Assembly: GCA_030549335.1 (NCBI GenBank)
Contig: JAUKPH010000018.1
Span: 2,790,001-2,854,000 of the forward strand
Direction: 5' to 3'
Length of the DNA: 64,000 bases
From: Pontederia crassipes
Taxonomy: Eukaryota > Streptophyta > Magnoliopsida > Commelinales > Pontederiaceae
In this document: piece after piece, positions 49,059 to 61,782 of the stretch
Layout: the number at the start of each line of letters is the position of its first letter
How positions within the stretch are numbered: position 1 is the stretch's first letter
Position numbers and translations under genes: made by a program
The notes under the pieces: generated by a model
The model's input: only the letters and a program-made list of their open reading frames with translations
Told to the model about the DNA's origin: nothing
Databases searched by the model: none

Positions 49059-49937
49059 TTCATTCGTCTATTTTAAATGATTTATAGATGAAAATTTGAT
49101 CAATAACATATATTAACATGTATACATATTCTAGGTGATAAGAAAATAATATAACATCATTAGGGAGTTGTTCTTTCATCAATCATGACACAGAATGTTA
49201 AATCTAATGCAACCATAAACATGCAATCCTTACCAATTCCTAACAAGAAACACATTAGTTCTTTCACTCCTCAATTCAAGTAGATTGGACATTAAGGGAG
49301 CAATGCCATTAAACTCTCGAGTCAAACTTTTAAATTCTTATAGAATTCAAGAGTTTAGATAAGTAAAACAAATCAAATTGACATACAATCTTAAAATTTA
49401 GATTCTTAAATTTTGTATAAAAAGTAATTAATTTTTTTAGTAGAATCTTATAAATTATTTTAGAGCCCATACAAATTTACACGAGTTTGCATGACTTTAT
49501 AAGATTACATACTACTTATTTTGTACAATAGAAAATTATAAAATCTTTAATTATGTTTTAGTTAATGTAATCTTGATTAAGAGCAAAATTAGTATTATGA
49601 TTAGAATTTTTACTGTCATGATTTTACCTTTTTTTATTTTTTTATAAGTTTTCTAACTTAATAAACATATTACTTAACATTTATTAGTTCTAAGGGGAAA
49701 TACTTATTTTGATTACTTTCATATTTATTTCATAATAGTAAAACATGTCAGTTGTTTGTTATTTATGAATCATATATGATAGATATATGTTTGTGATTTG
49801 CATAATAGTTAGTTAAATAATTAAATTTATTTGGTACATAAATTATGTACTATGATTTCAAAGTGTCAATTTTATGATATGAATTTACAAGATAAAATGG
49901 TGATAAAAAAGAGTTTAGTTAAAATCTCAAACTTGAA
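49059..49937. other. AT-rich intergenic DNA
   Basis: No gene or bounded element recognised. Confidence 0.45.
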
Positions 49938-50533
49938 AACCTTGTTAGGAAATAAAGAGAGATGTTTGATTTCTTTTGCATAAATTGTAATATGTAGATC
50001 TCCTTCTCCTCTTCCTTGTCATTAAAGAGAGATGTAATATGTAGTTAATTGTCATTTTTCTCAATTTCCTCCTCAAGTCCTAGCATATTCGGATGAAAAT
50101 GAAAGAGAAAAGAAATAACTATTTTTATCAGATATCGCAATTGGGCAAATTCATTCAAATAAATTTCACCTTCATTTGTTCATTTCGACGAACACTCGAA
50201 AATCCACTTGAAATAGCCAATCAGATTTCGATACAAAAAACTCACCTGTATCCATTTCTTTTTTTTTTCAATTCATTTCAAAATACTTCAATTGGTACGC
50301 GCAAGAAGTAGGCCAATTCCGTAGCTTTTTGTTCAATTTCTCATGAAGTAAAATTCTCATCAGTACAGTCAAAGGAATAGCTTCTTGACCTCTGATTTGA
50401 GGAGGAAATTGAGAAAAACGACAATTAACTACATATTACATCTCTCTTTAATGACAAGGAAGAGGAGAAGGAGATTTACATATTATAATTTATGCAAAAG
50501 AAATCAAACATCTCTCTTTATTTCCTAACAAGG

Positions 50534-50535
<2 letters not shown>
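49938..50535. repeat. Inverted repeat with ~138-bp arms around a plastid insert
   Basis: The left arm 49938-50075 (AACCTTGTTAGGAAATAAAG... to TTCCTCCTCAA) is repeated as its reverse complement at 50397-50535 with only about three mismatches. The loop (50076-50396) is plastid-derived. The arms are not plastid sequence that I recognise. A (TA)n(GA)n run follows at 50536-50585. Confidence 0.92.
50076..50396 (-). other. Nuclear plastid DNA insert (ycf4 3' end and downstream spacer)
   Basis: On the minus strand, 50396-50278 reads the C-terminus of plastid ycf4 (photosystem I assembly factor): IRGQEAIPLT, then after a one-base deletion the end IEQKATELAYFLRVPIEVF and a stop at 50280-50278. The remaining ~200 bases fit the AT-rich spacer after ycf4 (towards cemA). 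The frameshift means this is a non-functional nuclear copy (NUPT). Confidence 0.85.
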
Positions 50536-50585
<50 letters not shown>

Positions 50586-51073
50586 TAAATCACAAGGAGT
50601 TTATGTATGAACTCTTAATATAAAATAAAAAATACAAACCTCTGAATCACCATGGATCCGTCATAGACCCTCTCTAGGGCTCATTATGGGGATATTTGGT
50701 ATGAGATTAATAGCTAGAACGAGAGGTTATTATTTTTGCATCCAAACACTCCCAAGAATAATTTATTCTGACCAATTTTTTAACATCTTTAAATCAACTC
50801 AAAAAATACAAAAACCACAATGTTTAATTTTTAAAATGATAACATAATGTTCTTGCCAATGGCAGGAACAAATATTTTGTTCTTTTGCCCTTAGTGTATC
50901 CAAACACTAATCTTTTTCCATAAGAACTTTTTCAGTTTTGTTCTTCTAACAAGAAAATAAAGATTACTCTTTTTAATTCCTATTAATCTTGTTCTCATAC
51001 CAAATAAGAACAATGTGATGCCCAAATGGGAAGGATGATTTCATCATGTTACTTGTTTGAGCACATGAATATT

Positions 51074-51112
51074 GTGGGGGGTGGGGGGGTGGGGGGGGGG
51101 GGGTGGTGGGGG
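51074..51112 (+). repeat. G-rich homopolymer cluster
   Basis: Runs of 6, 7, 13 and 5 G separated by single T or TGGT. Able to form G-quadruplexes. No other function visible. Confidence 0.85.
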
Positions 51113-51853
51113 CAAAACAAATTATAATTAGTTTAAGATTCAAGACACTATCAACTCATTCAAATTTCTTATGATTAATATAAAAATTCAATTAAAAACC
51201 ATCAATTCAAACAAAGTCTTAGTTTTTTTTGTTTATAAAGAGTCACAAAATTAGTATAAAGAAAGATAAATGAGAATAAAATAATTAGACTATTTAATAT
51301 CTTGATTTTGTAAGAATGCAAGGTTTCAACTAGTAAAATTGATCAATGATTTCTTTGGGTTTACCACCTTTTTATTTGGCAATGATCATTCCTTTGAAGA
51401 AATATTTAAGAGTAAAAAAAGCTAAAAGCTTGGTAGTTTTTTCCAATTAATTTTTTTCCTTTTCAAAAACTATTTCTTTAAGTATATATATTCCTTTGAA
51501 ATTTCAGCTATGCTTAATTTTTTAGCCTCTATTTGGTATTGAGTTGGTTGACCATTTTGCAGTACAATCCATTGAACATCATCAAGACATAAATAGTCAT
51601 AATAATTAATCAGCATGATAACAAATGTGCGGTTGAGAAATCAAAAAGCAGAATTAACCTTCAGCCCCTAAACAAGACCCAGATGAGTTATGAGTTCTTG
51701 GATCTTTCTTGTTCTATCGTAGTGGGGGAGCTATTCCGGATCTTAGTTATGTATTGTAGATGACAATGATCTTTCTTCTTTCTTTTTCACAATTATCCGT
51801 TATTATGATTTTGGTAAGTTTGGGCTTTGCCTTTCTCCCAATAAATTCAAAAA

Positions 51854-51949
51854 CAAAAAGAAAGAAAATAAAAGGAAAACACAGGAACAATGTTTGTGTA
51901 TCAAAAAGAAAGAAAATAAAAGGAAAACACAGGAACAATGTTTGTGTAT
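51854..51949. repeat. 48-bp perfect tandem repeat, two units
   Basis: The unit starting CAAAAAGAAAGAAAATAAAA and ending GTTTGTGTAT occurs at 51854-51901 and 51902-51949 without visible change. Confidence 0.95.
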
Positions 51950-51954
51950 GCAAA

Positions 51955-52080
51955 CATCATGTACAGTGCAAGAAGCACCCATCAGATTGTGGTCTGCAAC
52001 TAAAATAATTCCACAACTTGCATCAAATGTATGAACATATTCTGAGTCTCTCACTTGAAGTTGGATTGAAGTAATTAATG
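51955..52080 (-). pseudogene. Possible exon relic of unknown gene
   Basis: The minus strand has an open stretch with non-repetitive composition: LQVRDSEYVHTFDASCGIIL then VADHNLMGASCTVHDV, preceded by CTTCAAG, which could be an acceptor. The neighbouring reading is AT-rich and has no continuation that I recognise. It could be a captured or decayed exon. Function unknown. Confidence 0.25.
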
Positions 52081-52922
52081 CCAACTATTTTGCTTTGGCC
52101 ATGAGTTAATACATTTTGTCATTAACCAAGTGAATTTAAATTAATTAGTAATTTTTTTGGGGATAAAGAAGTAAATTATTGTATTGTGGAACCTAGGAAT
52201 TTGAACACATGGGGGAAAGATAACAGCAGAGGCTTGGGGCTAAATAACTAACAACACAGGCGACTCCATTTGGCTGCAACATATTTTGTTTTGTGTTATA
52301 TATCACAAATTAATGTGCCATGCAACCATCAAATTATTCTAAGTCCTATATAATTAGAGTGCTATTTTTTTTAATTTTTCTTAGGTTTGAGAATTGAGAA
52401 GGATTTTTTTTTTCTTTATTTTAGTTTTTTTTTCTCTATGTTACACTCACATTATCATATGATCCCTTTTTTTATATTGGGAGCATATTAATACAATCGA
52501 GATATGAGAATTATAGTGGTGCAATTCAAATAAAAAAGATAGAAACTTAAAAGTATTAAGGAAAAAAATGGATGCTTGTGAGCTCTTCGTACTTAGTTTT
52601 AATATACATAAATAAATAAATATATATATATATTAAAAGTCTAAATTTCCCGGAAAAAAATAAACAATTAGGTTTGTACTTTGTGACTTGCATAATATGG
52701 AAATGGTGGCTTCAAGCCGACAAATAGAAAACAAAAAAATAAATAAAAAAGGAATTATGAAAAGGCAGCGACTTCCAATTGCAAGCAGTCAATAGCAATT
52801 AAATAATAGAAAAAGTAAAATTTCCCTTTTTTCCAGCTTCATCATCTCCTGCTGGCGGCTGGGGGAGAGAGAGAGAGAGAAAGAAAAGTTAACATCAACG
52901 TCGGCTTCCGCCGTCGCCGGAG

Positions 52923-55900
52923 ATGTCCACGGAGAGGAACCAGCTGAGAAGGGCAGCGCCAGTGATCTCGATTCCGGCGCCGGAGGCCTCCATTGAGAAG
53001 TTCTTGTAACCACTCCGCTCCGTGTTCTTTTCTTTTTTTTCTCTTTTTTGTTCAATTCACCGTTCGTGGTTTTGTTCTGGCTTTTGGGTCGCATGACCAG
53101 CTGAATTGGGGACTCTGTTGCGTGTTTTGTGCTTTTGCATGGTTGGTTTCAGGACGCACAGCGGGACGTTCAAGGACGGGGAGCTGCTGGTGAACAAGGA
53201 CGGGCTCCGGATCGTCTCCAGCGGCGAAGAGGGCGGCGTAAGTCCCCTCTGTTTATGTGCTGTTTCTCTTCTGTTCTTAGCTCCGTGTTCATCTCTTGTG
53301 GTGCTTACAGTTGTATCTGTTTTTGAGTGTGGGAATGGATCATTCTGTTTTTTTGGAGAGTAATCGTATCGAATTATTTAGGAGGCAAAATGATTATCTG
53401 ATCGTTTCTATGGCATTTATTTGTTTCCTTTTCTAGCCTCCATCTCATAGAGTTTGATAGGAAGACTGTTCCATTGGTTGTTGATTGGGCAGAAAGTTTA
53501 GTGTGGGATATCAGAGAAAGGTTATGTTGCCTGTTTTTGAATCGAGGAGATATAAATAGCATAGCGCATACTAATGTTGAGGAAGATCAAAAGGCAACTC
53601 AGACGTTCTTCTTGCTCTCCCCCAACGTGTTCTATTAGTCACAAGCTTTGTTTTTCTTTTTCTATATATCTTTTTTCTTTTAGATCATGAACAGGCCACG
53701 GATCTCAGTTTCTCATGCTATTTGATAAATTGTTACACACAGGTACCCCTTATAAAGCCGTCAGACAATCAATTGAATTTGGCTGACATAGACTTGGTTA
53801 AAGTAATCGGGAAAGGTAATGGTGGAATCGTCCAACTAGTTCGCCACAAATGGACTGGTCAATTTTTTGCTCTCAAGGTAAAGCAGCATGAATGTCTGTG
53901 CTTGCTTCATGAGTTATGAAGTTATTCTAAAGTTCCTTGTAGACTAGATTGTGTTCATTCTTGGATTTTAAATGTGATTGTGATTATGATCTTGGTAATC
54001 CTGCAAATTGTCATTTTTTCAAAGAGTTTCGCAACTTTGTACTTGTCAATCAAACATCAAGCTTACCCTGTGAGAAGGAAAATAATGTATGCATAGCATA
54101 ATTTCAATTGAATTGAAGCTGAGAGATTGTCGTTGTTTAACTGTTGTGCTAAATCTGCTTCTACTACTATATCCTTACTAGTCAACTTGTACATACAATT
54201 AAAAGTATGGGTTCTCTTTTGAGGTAGGAAAATCTAGATGTTTCTCATTTCTGATCCCATTGTTCGATTCTTTTTATGTATGGATTATTCTTTCGGGGGA
54301 CTTTGCACAACAATTAAATTTTTTGGTGGCCTAGAGGACACCAATTTGAGCTGCTAATACAATCTTTCTGTCTAAGGAAGGAAAGTTCTTACCAATATCC
54401 CAGATATTTAGATTTTTTTATCTTTATCCAGTAATCCAGTAGCTCTAAAAACAATCTTTGAATTTTTGTGCAAAATTTCTACAATTATCCCATTCATACT
54501 ATTAAATCTTTGAAATTTTCAGTTATGTCATTGACCTGTGCTTGTCAGGTTGTGACAATGTAAAAGTGAACGAGTCAAACAATGTAGTTGGTGATGATGT
54601 AATTGAATCCAGGAGCGCGATTAGTTTTATGGATGTTTATGGAATGTTTGTAGTATGCTATTTCCAAAATGTGAATGAAGGAAGCACCAAACAAAACAAG
54701 CTTTAACCCTCAACTTTCGGTATACTGCAAGTATACGTGTTATAGTAGTAATGCCGCATGAATCCTTGAGGCTACTACTTTTGAAAAATGATGTATTGAA
54801 ATTTAGTCAATCCCACAATTGTCAGCTCAGTGATTCAGAAATTGAGGAACTAATGAACTAAGATAAGCTAAAACTAAGTAGAAAAATACACAAGGAATTC
54901 TAGAAACTAAAATATCTTTTGCAGTTTTATATTAGCATGCAGAATATTAATGCAAGTAACAAGATATCTGACTAATAACATGTAAATTCCCAGGCTTGGA
55001 TCATCTTGAGATCAATTAAATTGATTAACAAATGAGCTCTTCATAAACCTTCTCGGGTCTTAGGATGGATATCACTGGCATTATCATTAGAACTCATCAT
55101 GCAAGAACAGAGTAGCACTGCTGTATCAACAGCCTTTCCAGCCTATAATTAGAATCCTGCAAGCCAAGTTTTGTTTTCCCATATTCCAATATTAAGTGTT
55201 GAACCTCTTCAGTTAATTTGAAAAGGATTTTAACTGTTATCTCTCATTTAATGGTGTGTGAGAAACTGAATCAAATGGGCCTCTGAGCTCATGGTGTGTG
55301 AGCAACTGAATGAAATGGGCCTCTGAGCTCCTATGTTAAACTAACCCGCTCTCAGATATAGTGCTAAATGATTAAGGACCATGATAAATTCTTGACACAA
55401 TTCCTGGAACATGAAATCGAACCTTTGTTTTATCCCCTGCAACTCTGATCTCATAAATCTCTCGGAGATAGCAGGCAGCAAGATGAAATCTCCACATCAA
55501 AGTATAGCTGCAATATTAAACTTACTAATCTCAACAATATGAATTAGTTGAAGCAAAACAAATTGTTTCATTAAAACTTCACAGCCAAAGTAGAATTCGA
55601 AGGATCAACAGATGCCTCTCAGCTAACCAAATCTCTTCTTGGTGTTGAATTGGTGGTTGTGGATTCCTCCTTTTTACCTAAGGTTTTTGTCTGAGAATGA
55701 GCATTCATGGAGGTTCCCCTTCTCTCTTCTTATGACTATATTCCTCAGTTCTTGCTGCTGTTTAAACAGTAAGACATCCTAGTACCAAAAAGGAGCTGGC
55801 ATCTGATTTTGTTCCAAGTAGAATGTTTTGGCTTACACATCCTAGTACCAAACAGTAAAACTCCGCCTATGTTTTATAGCCGGTCCCAAGCCTGGATAAA

Positions 55901-58900
55901 GGAGGAGGGTTGTGTTAGGCCCCGACAGCCAGCGTAAAATCCTGTCGAATCTCATGAACATGGATCAATAAATAGAGCGGAATGGCGCCGTATGATCCAT
56001 GTAGCCGACCCCACCTAGTGGGATAAGGCTTTGTTGTTGTTGTAGAATGTTTTGGCTTCTTTTGCCCTCCATATTTATCCCAACACTAACATGTAGTGAG
56101 TCATAACCAAAATAAAATTATCAGAAACCTCATGCCAAGAACTAACAGTTAACTCACAATTTTCACAATTTAGATCTAATTAGTAAAATGGGCACGTGAT
56201 GATGATATGCTGATAATAACAAAATGTGCATTCGACATGAACTTCACATACAGAAATGATAAAAAATATAGTTATGAACCAAAGGACATGACAAACATCA
56301 TTGTCTTCGAACTTTTTTTTCGAGTGAAAATAGGATGTTGACAATGTGTAAACCATCCATTTATTAAAAAGTTTTAGTTATAGGATTACAAACAGGAATT
56401 CAAAGAGTTATAGGTACATATCAACGTTCTCTCCAATTTTCTTTCATTTGTTTCCAAATGGCTCATAATACAGCTATAGATGCTACCCTTCTGTTGGACG
56501 GTACATACTTTTGTAACTCGAGAGCTACATCAACAGCACCCCTTAAAGATGCTTAGAATCTATCTTCTGACCTAGAGTCTAATGTGATAGCGTCCATGTC
56601 AGAACACACTCGTCTGGATCATATGCACTCAAAGAACAGGTATGTAGAATCCTCTATTTCATCCGAGCAGAACACACTTGATCAGAGCAGAACACACGTG
56701 ACGAATCTTCAGCAGGTGCCCATCTCATTTGAAGAGCCTTTGTCAGCAATGACGTCTTCTAAGGAGCCCAGCAAATATCCGAATTCTCAGTGGGATTCTT
56801 AGTCGCCAAATCAAATCAGTGTGCGGTCCACCACTAACTCACCATATGTGTGCTGGTCTGAACCCATTCAGCTGTGTGTACACCTAAGATGCACGGGTAC
56901 TCCAATTTCCTCCACGTACCCGTACCGGGTACGTACCCGGTACCGGTACTTCATGGGTACTCGTAACCATACGTACTCAATAATAAAATAATTTTTAAAA
57001 AATGAGTACTTCAATGGGTACTCGTACCTATACTTTTGGGTACTCCATATCAAAATTTTGTCAGATAAAATTCTAAAAAAGATAATAAATGATTGATGAT
57101 CATGAAAGCACTAATACTAGAGAACATGATACTGATATATTTTGTTACGTTTTTATCAAATGTGAACAATAAAACCTATAGATGTTAAAGATGAGAAGTC
57201 GTAAGGAGAAAGAAACTATTAATAGCTCATCATTTAAACATAATCAGTAAAGTGAATAACTAATTACTTATTTTGAAAATTTAAACAATATGAAGATACT
57301 AAAAATCTTATGAAATTTTATTTTATATATTTAATATATCGTCGTACCCGTACCCTAATTTTTTAAAATTTGACGTATCCCGTACCCGTACTCGTACCCG
57401 GTACCGGTACCGTACCCGTACCCGGTACCGGTACCGTACCCGTACCCTTGCAACATAGGTGTACACTCTTTTCACACTGAACTCTCCAGAATTCCAAACC
57501 CATCCATCCATCCATCCATCCATCCATTGTCTTTGCTTCACGAAACGCATACATTTTGTTCATGTATAGTTAATTCAACAATATGTATAATCCTTAATTA
57601 AATGCTACATTCAATGTAATCTTTCAAGTTATATTTGATAGCTCATCCATTTTTGACAGTTTTTTGCTGTTAATTTTAACTGAACCTTCTCCCTTCATGG
57701 AATGTTTCCAATTATGCAAAGAAAACAATTTGCTGGATATACAGGTTTTAGAACTTTTATAAGCTCTCAATTTTTTGTTGTGGATTCCTCTTGAACCTGT
57801 CTTTTTCAGACAAAAAAGGATGACTAGCAATATGGTAGTCGTCCAGAGATTTCATTAAAATAATAAAAGGTTACAGCATCTTTTAAAACAAAGACAAAAG
57901 AAAAGCTGACAGATTCCTCTTGAACCTGTTAGAAATATTTATTGAGGTGTGAGGAACAGTTAGAACAATATTCCTCAAGAAAACAGATAGTACAATAAAA
58001 TCCTTTATCTGCACATAATTAAGGAAGACTTGTTAGTATTAGGTGATGACGGCTTAGCTGCATCTAGTAGTTTTGGTAATCTCATGTAACATGAAACGAC
58101 TGATTTTTTGGCTTATTTTATAGAAAGTTCTTGCGTATTCTCATGTCATCATGTAAAACAAATCTAAAAACAAATTTCACTTTCTTTGTGCATCAATTAA
58201 CGACTATTTCGGTCCTTCCTCCTCTATCTTTGGAGGACTTTTGGCAGAGGCTTCGAGATCTTCGTAGGCAGAGGCAGGGCTGGAGAGCCCCATTGACGAC
58301 TTTCTTGGCCGGTGCCTGGGCCATCTGGCTTCAGCGCAACCGTGTCATATTTTGTGGGGAGAGGTGTCAGGTGGAGAGCATTGTACACCACACTTTTGGT
58401 CTTCTTCGCGAGTGGGGTTTTGGTTAGGGCCTGTACTTTTCCTTTTTTGATCGCTCTCCACTTGAGAGTGCTTACTTGTACATGGTAACCCTTTTACAGT
58501 GATATATATAGTTGGATGACAACCAGAACTATCGGTTTGTTATCCTTTTTCCCCTCAAAAAACAAAAAAAACTTGTCATTTTAGTAGTGTGTTAGCAGGG
58601 TCAAAAAGAAAATGAAAAATATTCTTGAAAGTTTCTTACTAATGTTTAAAATACAGGTAATACAAATGAACATTCAAGAGAATATACGCAGACAGATTGC
58701 TCAGGAACTTAGGATAAGCTTGTCAACTCAGTGCCAATATGTAGTGTCATGCTACCAGTGTTTCTATGATAATGGTGTCATTTCCATAGTGTTGGAGTAC
58801 ATGGATGGAGGTTCCCTTGACGATTTTCTTAAGAGTGTAAAGACCATTCCAGAGGCATATCTTGCTGCAATGTGCAAGCAGGTCAGTGTTGAGTATCATC

Positions 58901-60929
58901 AGTGATATTGAGCAAAATTCTTCCATCATCTACTCACATATCTGGCTTACTTTTGTAGGTGCTCCAAGGTTTGATTTATTTGCACCATGAAAAGCACATA
59001 ATACATAGGGATTTAAAACCCTCAAATATTCTCATAAATCATAGGGGGGAAGTAAAAATATCAGATTTTGGTGTCAGTGCCATAATTGCGAGTTCCTCGG
59101 GTCAGCGAGATACATTTATTGGCACATACAACTATATGTCTGTAAGTATGTAACTGTTGGATTTTTCTTTTTCATCACTGCATCAAGCTTCAAATTTTTT
59201 TCTGTTATTTTTGTGAAATATTCTTATCTATTAACTAACCTTCCTCAAAATGAATGTTTATCTTCATAGCCAGAACGAATAACTAACCAGAAGCATGGCT
59301 TTAGAAGTGATATCTGGAGTTTGGGCTTGGTAATGCTGGAGTGTGCTACAGGCCACTTTCCTTATCCACCTTGTGGCAGCTTTTATGAACTTCTGCAAGC
59401 GGTTGTAGAAGGAGAACCACCATGTGCACCATCTGACCAATTTTCAAAGGAATTCCATTCCTTCATTTCTGAATGGTAAATTTTCATGTAACCACCTAGA
59501 ATAATATTCTACAGATGCCCTTCTACTTGCACACATGAATTGAGCATGTCAGAAATCTTTACCGATTCTCCTCAAGAAATGAAATGTTTTGTCAATTTAT
59601 TATGGCTACCACTTAAAATATATTGGTTTAGAATCAATTGCTTGCTTTTGCTAAAACACCTCTGATCATGATAGCTTATGTTGATGAAAGACATATGGAA
59701 AGCGCACATTAATGGTTTTGCATTTATATTGGTAGACACAAAAAAAGATGCAGATGCAAACTGTTTGACAAAGTACATATCCAACATGACATGCATGAGT
59801 AGATAATTTTGCATTTAATAATAACTGAATTGCCAAAAGCAAGCTGTAGGTAGGAAATTCATGACTTCATACATGCATATGGTCCAAAAGATAATCTTGC
59901 ATAGCTAGGTCCTCTTTGTTATTTTTCATTCTCAAAAGAAAAAAGGGCATGCTTTACTATTGCAGATACAGAAACCTGAATCTGAAATAAACACCAACTT
60001 AAATAATTCTCAATGGAAAATTGAAAGGCACCTCTAGCCTTCTGTTAATATAAACGTTTTTGTTTGATACAATGTTTCTTCACACTTGCTAAACATTTAT
60101 GTAACACGTGAAGGAAACAAAAAATTTCTCCTCAAAAGACAAAAAGGAAACAACAAATTTGACATTAGTGCGAGATCATCTTAATGGTGTTGATCACATT
60201 CTCATTTCCTAGCATGCTATACTACTAGTTTATCTTAATTGAGTGAACATGAATGAATTAGGAGACAGATGGTTAAAGATGCTGCTTACGTACTTAGCTT
60301 GATGACAGAGTCATGTTTTAAAGAGTCAACAAGGTGCTAAAATATCATTTATGCATATTTACAGTACCTCTTTTGTAAGTATCATTTGTTTCCGAGGCTT
60401 TCGCATTTCTGAGGCAGGTTACTGTTATTTTAAGTTGTATGGACTCACATTTGGGTATTGCTCATGCATATTAGATATTGGTGTCTCTAATGAAAGTTTT
60501 ATCACGTTCCAGACACTGTCCTACTGATGTGTGTGTTCTGCCTAAAACAACGTATCATTCTATCCTATATAGGTTTAAAATTGAAAAAAAAGAAGTTATC
60601 TATTTCTTGTAATTTTTCATGCGTGTTCATGCCAGTTCTGATTGAGAACTTATGAGACTCCCCACGTCCCTGTCTACTAAACTTATTGTGATTAACCTTA
60701 TTTCAGTCTAAAAAAGGAGCCGAAGGACAGAAAGTCTGCACGCAAGCTTTTGGTGAGTTGCATATCTCACTCAATTCAAAGTTGTAATCGGTGGAAAGAT
60801 ATATCTCCCTTATTTATTTTTGCCCCTCAATGAATCCAGAATCATCCATTCTTGAGCATGTACGATGACCTGCACGTCGATCTTGCTTCTTACTTCACAA
60901 CAGCTGGATCCCCTCTTGCCACCCTCTGA
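52923..60929 (+). CDS. MKK2: Mitogen-activated protein kinase kinase, group A (MKK1/MKK2-like)
   Basis: Eight exons in frame, 350 residues: 52923-53005, 53153-53237, 53743-53877, 58657-58881, 58959-59141, 59270-59475, 60707-60752 and 60840-60929. All introns are GT-AG. Kinase motifs: Gly loop GKGNGGIV (79-86), ATP-binding Lys in ALK (K101, last codon of exon 3), HRDLKPSN (192-199), DFG (212-214), activation loop ASSSGQRDT with an S/T-x5-S/T pair (S222, T228) and GTYNYMSPE. The N-terminus (RR near 9-10 followed by I-S-I) may be a MAPK docking site. The ends [19 protein letters not shown] and [12 protein letters not shown] match MKK1/2 better than MKK6. In that family the kinase activates MPK4-type MAPKs in stress and immunity signalling. 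The symbol is by similarity. Exons 1-2 are GC-rich and later ones AT-rich. Intron 3 (4.8 kb) carries three transposon insertions. Confidence 0.92.
55835..56042 (+). mobile_element. RTE-derived short element, copy E, with 5' filler and 16-bp TSD
   Basis: Direct repeats TAGAATGTTTTGGCTT lie at 55819-55834 and 56043-56058. The family sequence starts at about 55860 (CTCCGCCTATGTTTTATAGC) and ends in (TTG)n. Between the left TSD and the family start are ~25 bases (ACACATCCTAGTACCAAAC...) that repeat sequence found ~60 bases upstream (55774-55788). It lies in MKK intron 53878-58656. Confidence 0.85.
56884..57458. mobile_element. hAT-type MITE rich in GTACCC motifs
   Basis: 8-bp direct repeats GTGTACAC at 56876-56883 and 57459-57466 flank inverted ends CTAAGATGCACGGGTAC and (from the right) CTATGTTGCAAGGGTAC. 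Subterminal regions are dense in GTACCCG and GGTACC motifs (56920-56960, 57343-57447), with an AT-rich centre. No coding capacity. Located in MKK intron 3. Confidence 0.85.
57501..57527. repeat. (CATC)n microsatellite
   Basis: About 27 bases of CATC/TCCA tetranucleotides in MKK intron 3. Confidence 0.9.
58190..58573 (+). mobile_element. L1 LINE 3'-end fragment (ORF2 tail, 3' UTR, A tail)
   Basis: One frame contains [34 protein letters not shown] and a stop at 58426-58428. WxIWxxRNxxxF is typical of the extreme C-terminus of plant L1 reverse transcriptases. It is followed by a 3' UTR with GTTGGATGAC and an A-rich end (CAAAAAACAAAAAAAAC). Inserted in sense in MKK intron 3, about 80 bases before exon 4. 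No TSD was identified. Confidence 0.8.
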
Positions 60930-61387
<458 letters not shown>

Positions 61388-61395
61388 GTTAGGAC

Positions 61396-61774
61396 TAAGG
61401 GTGGTCGACCCGTTGAACTTGATGGCCCGATTTCAATCCGACGAGGGCTCCGATCGAGTACGGATTGAAATTTCTCAATCCTAGTTGACGCAACTCGATC
61501 TCATAGACTTCATTTTTTTAATTTTAGTTCTATACTTGATTTAAAATTTTAAAATAAAATAAAATATTTTAATTGTGTAAATAATATTCAAATATTAAGA
61601 CAATATTGTTACATTAATATAATATATTAATAAAAAGGGGTGGTCGTGTGATTAATTGGGTCAGCTTGTGTTGGATTTTTTACTTTTAAGAGTTTTGACT
61701 TGATCCAATTTGATCAGATCAAATTTGATCGTTAGAATTTGATCCAATTTGAACTAAACTTGAGAACACTCCTA
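61396..61774. mobile_element. Probable hAT-type MITE
   Basis: Flanks GTTAGGAC (61388-61395) and TTTGGGAC (61775-61782) may be an 8-bp TSD with two changes. The ends TAAGGGTGGTC and (from the right) TAGGAGTGTTC are imperfect inverted repeats. Subterminal GACCCG and TTGATCC motifs resemble the other hAT MITEs here. Confidence 0.5.
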
Positions 61775-61782
61775 TTTGGGAC

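Larger units (their letters stand above)
50591..52922. other. Intergenic DNA upstream of MKK
   Basis: Mostly AT-rich. It includes a G-rich run (51074-51112), a 48-bp tandem repeat (51854-51949) and a possible exon-like stretch on the minus strand (51955-52080). A GA tract at 52865-52889 lies in the probable 5' leader of the MKK gene. No complete gene recognised. Confidence 0.5.

Noticed and set aside
52993-53363. Open frames read through MKK introns 1 and 2
   Set aside because: They run across clear GT-AG introns; the spliced frame reproduces the conserved [19 protein letters not shown] sequence.
57343-57450. Possible CRISPR-like or satellite array of GTACCC units
   Set aside because: Irregular short motifs in the subterminal region of a hAT MITE, with no spacer structure; nuclear plant context.
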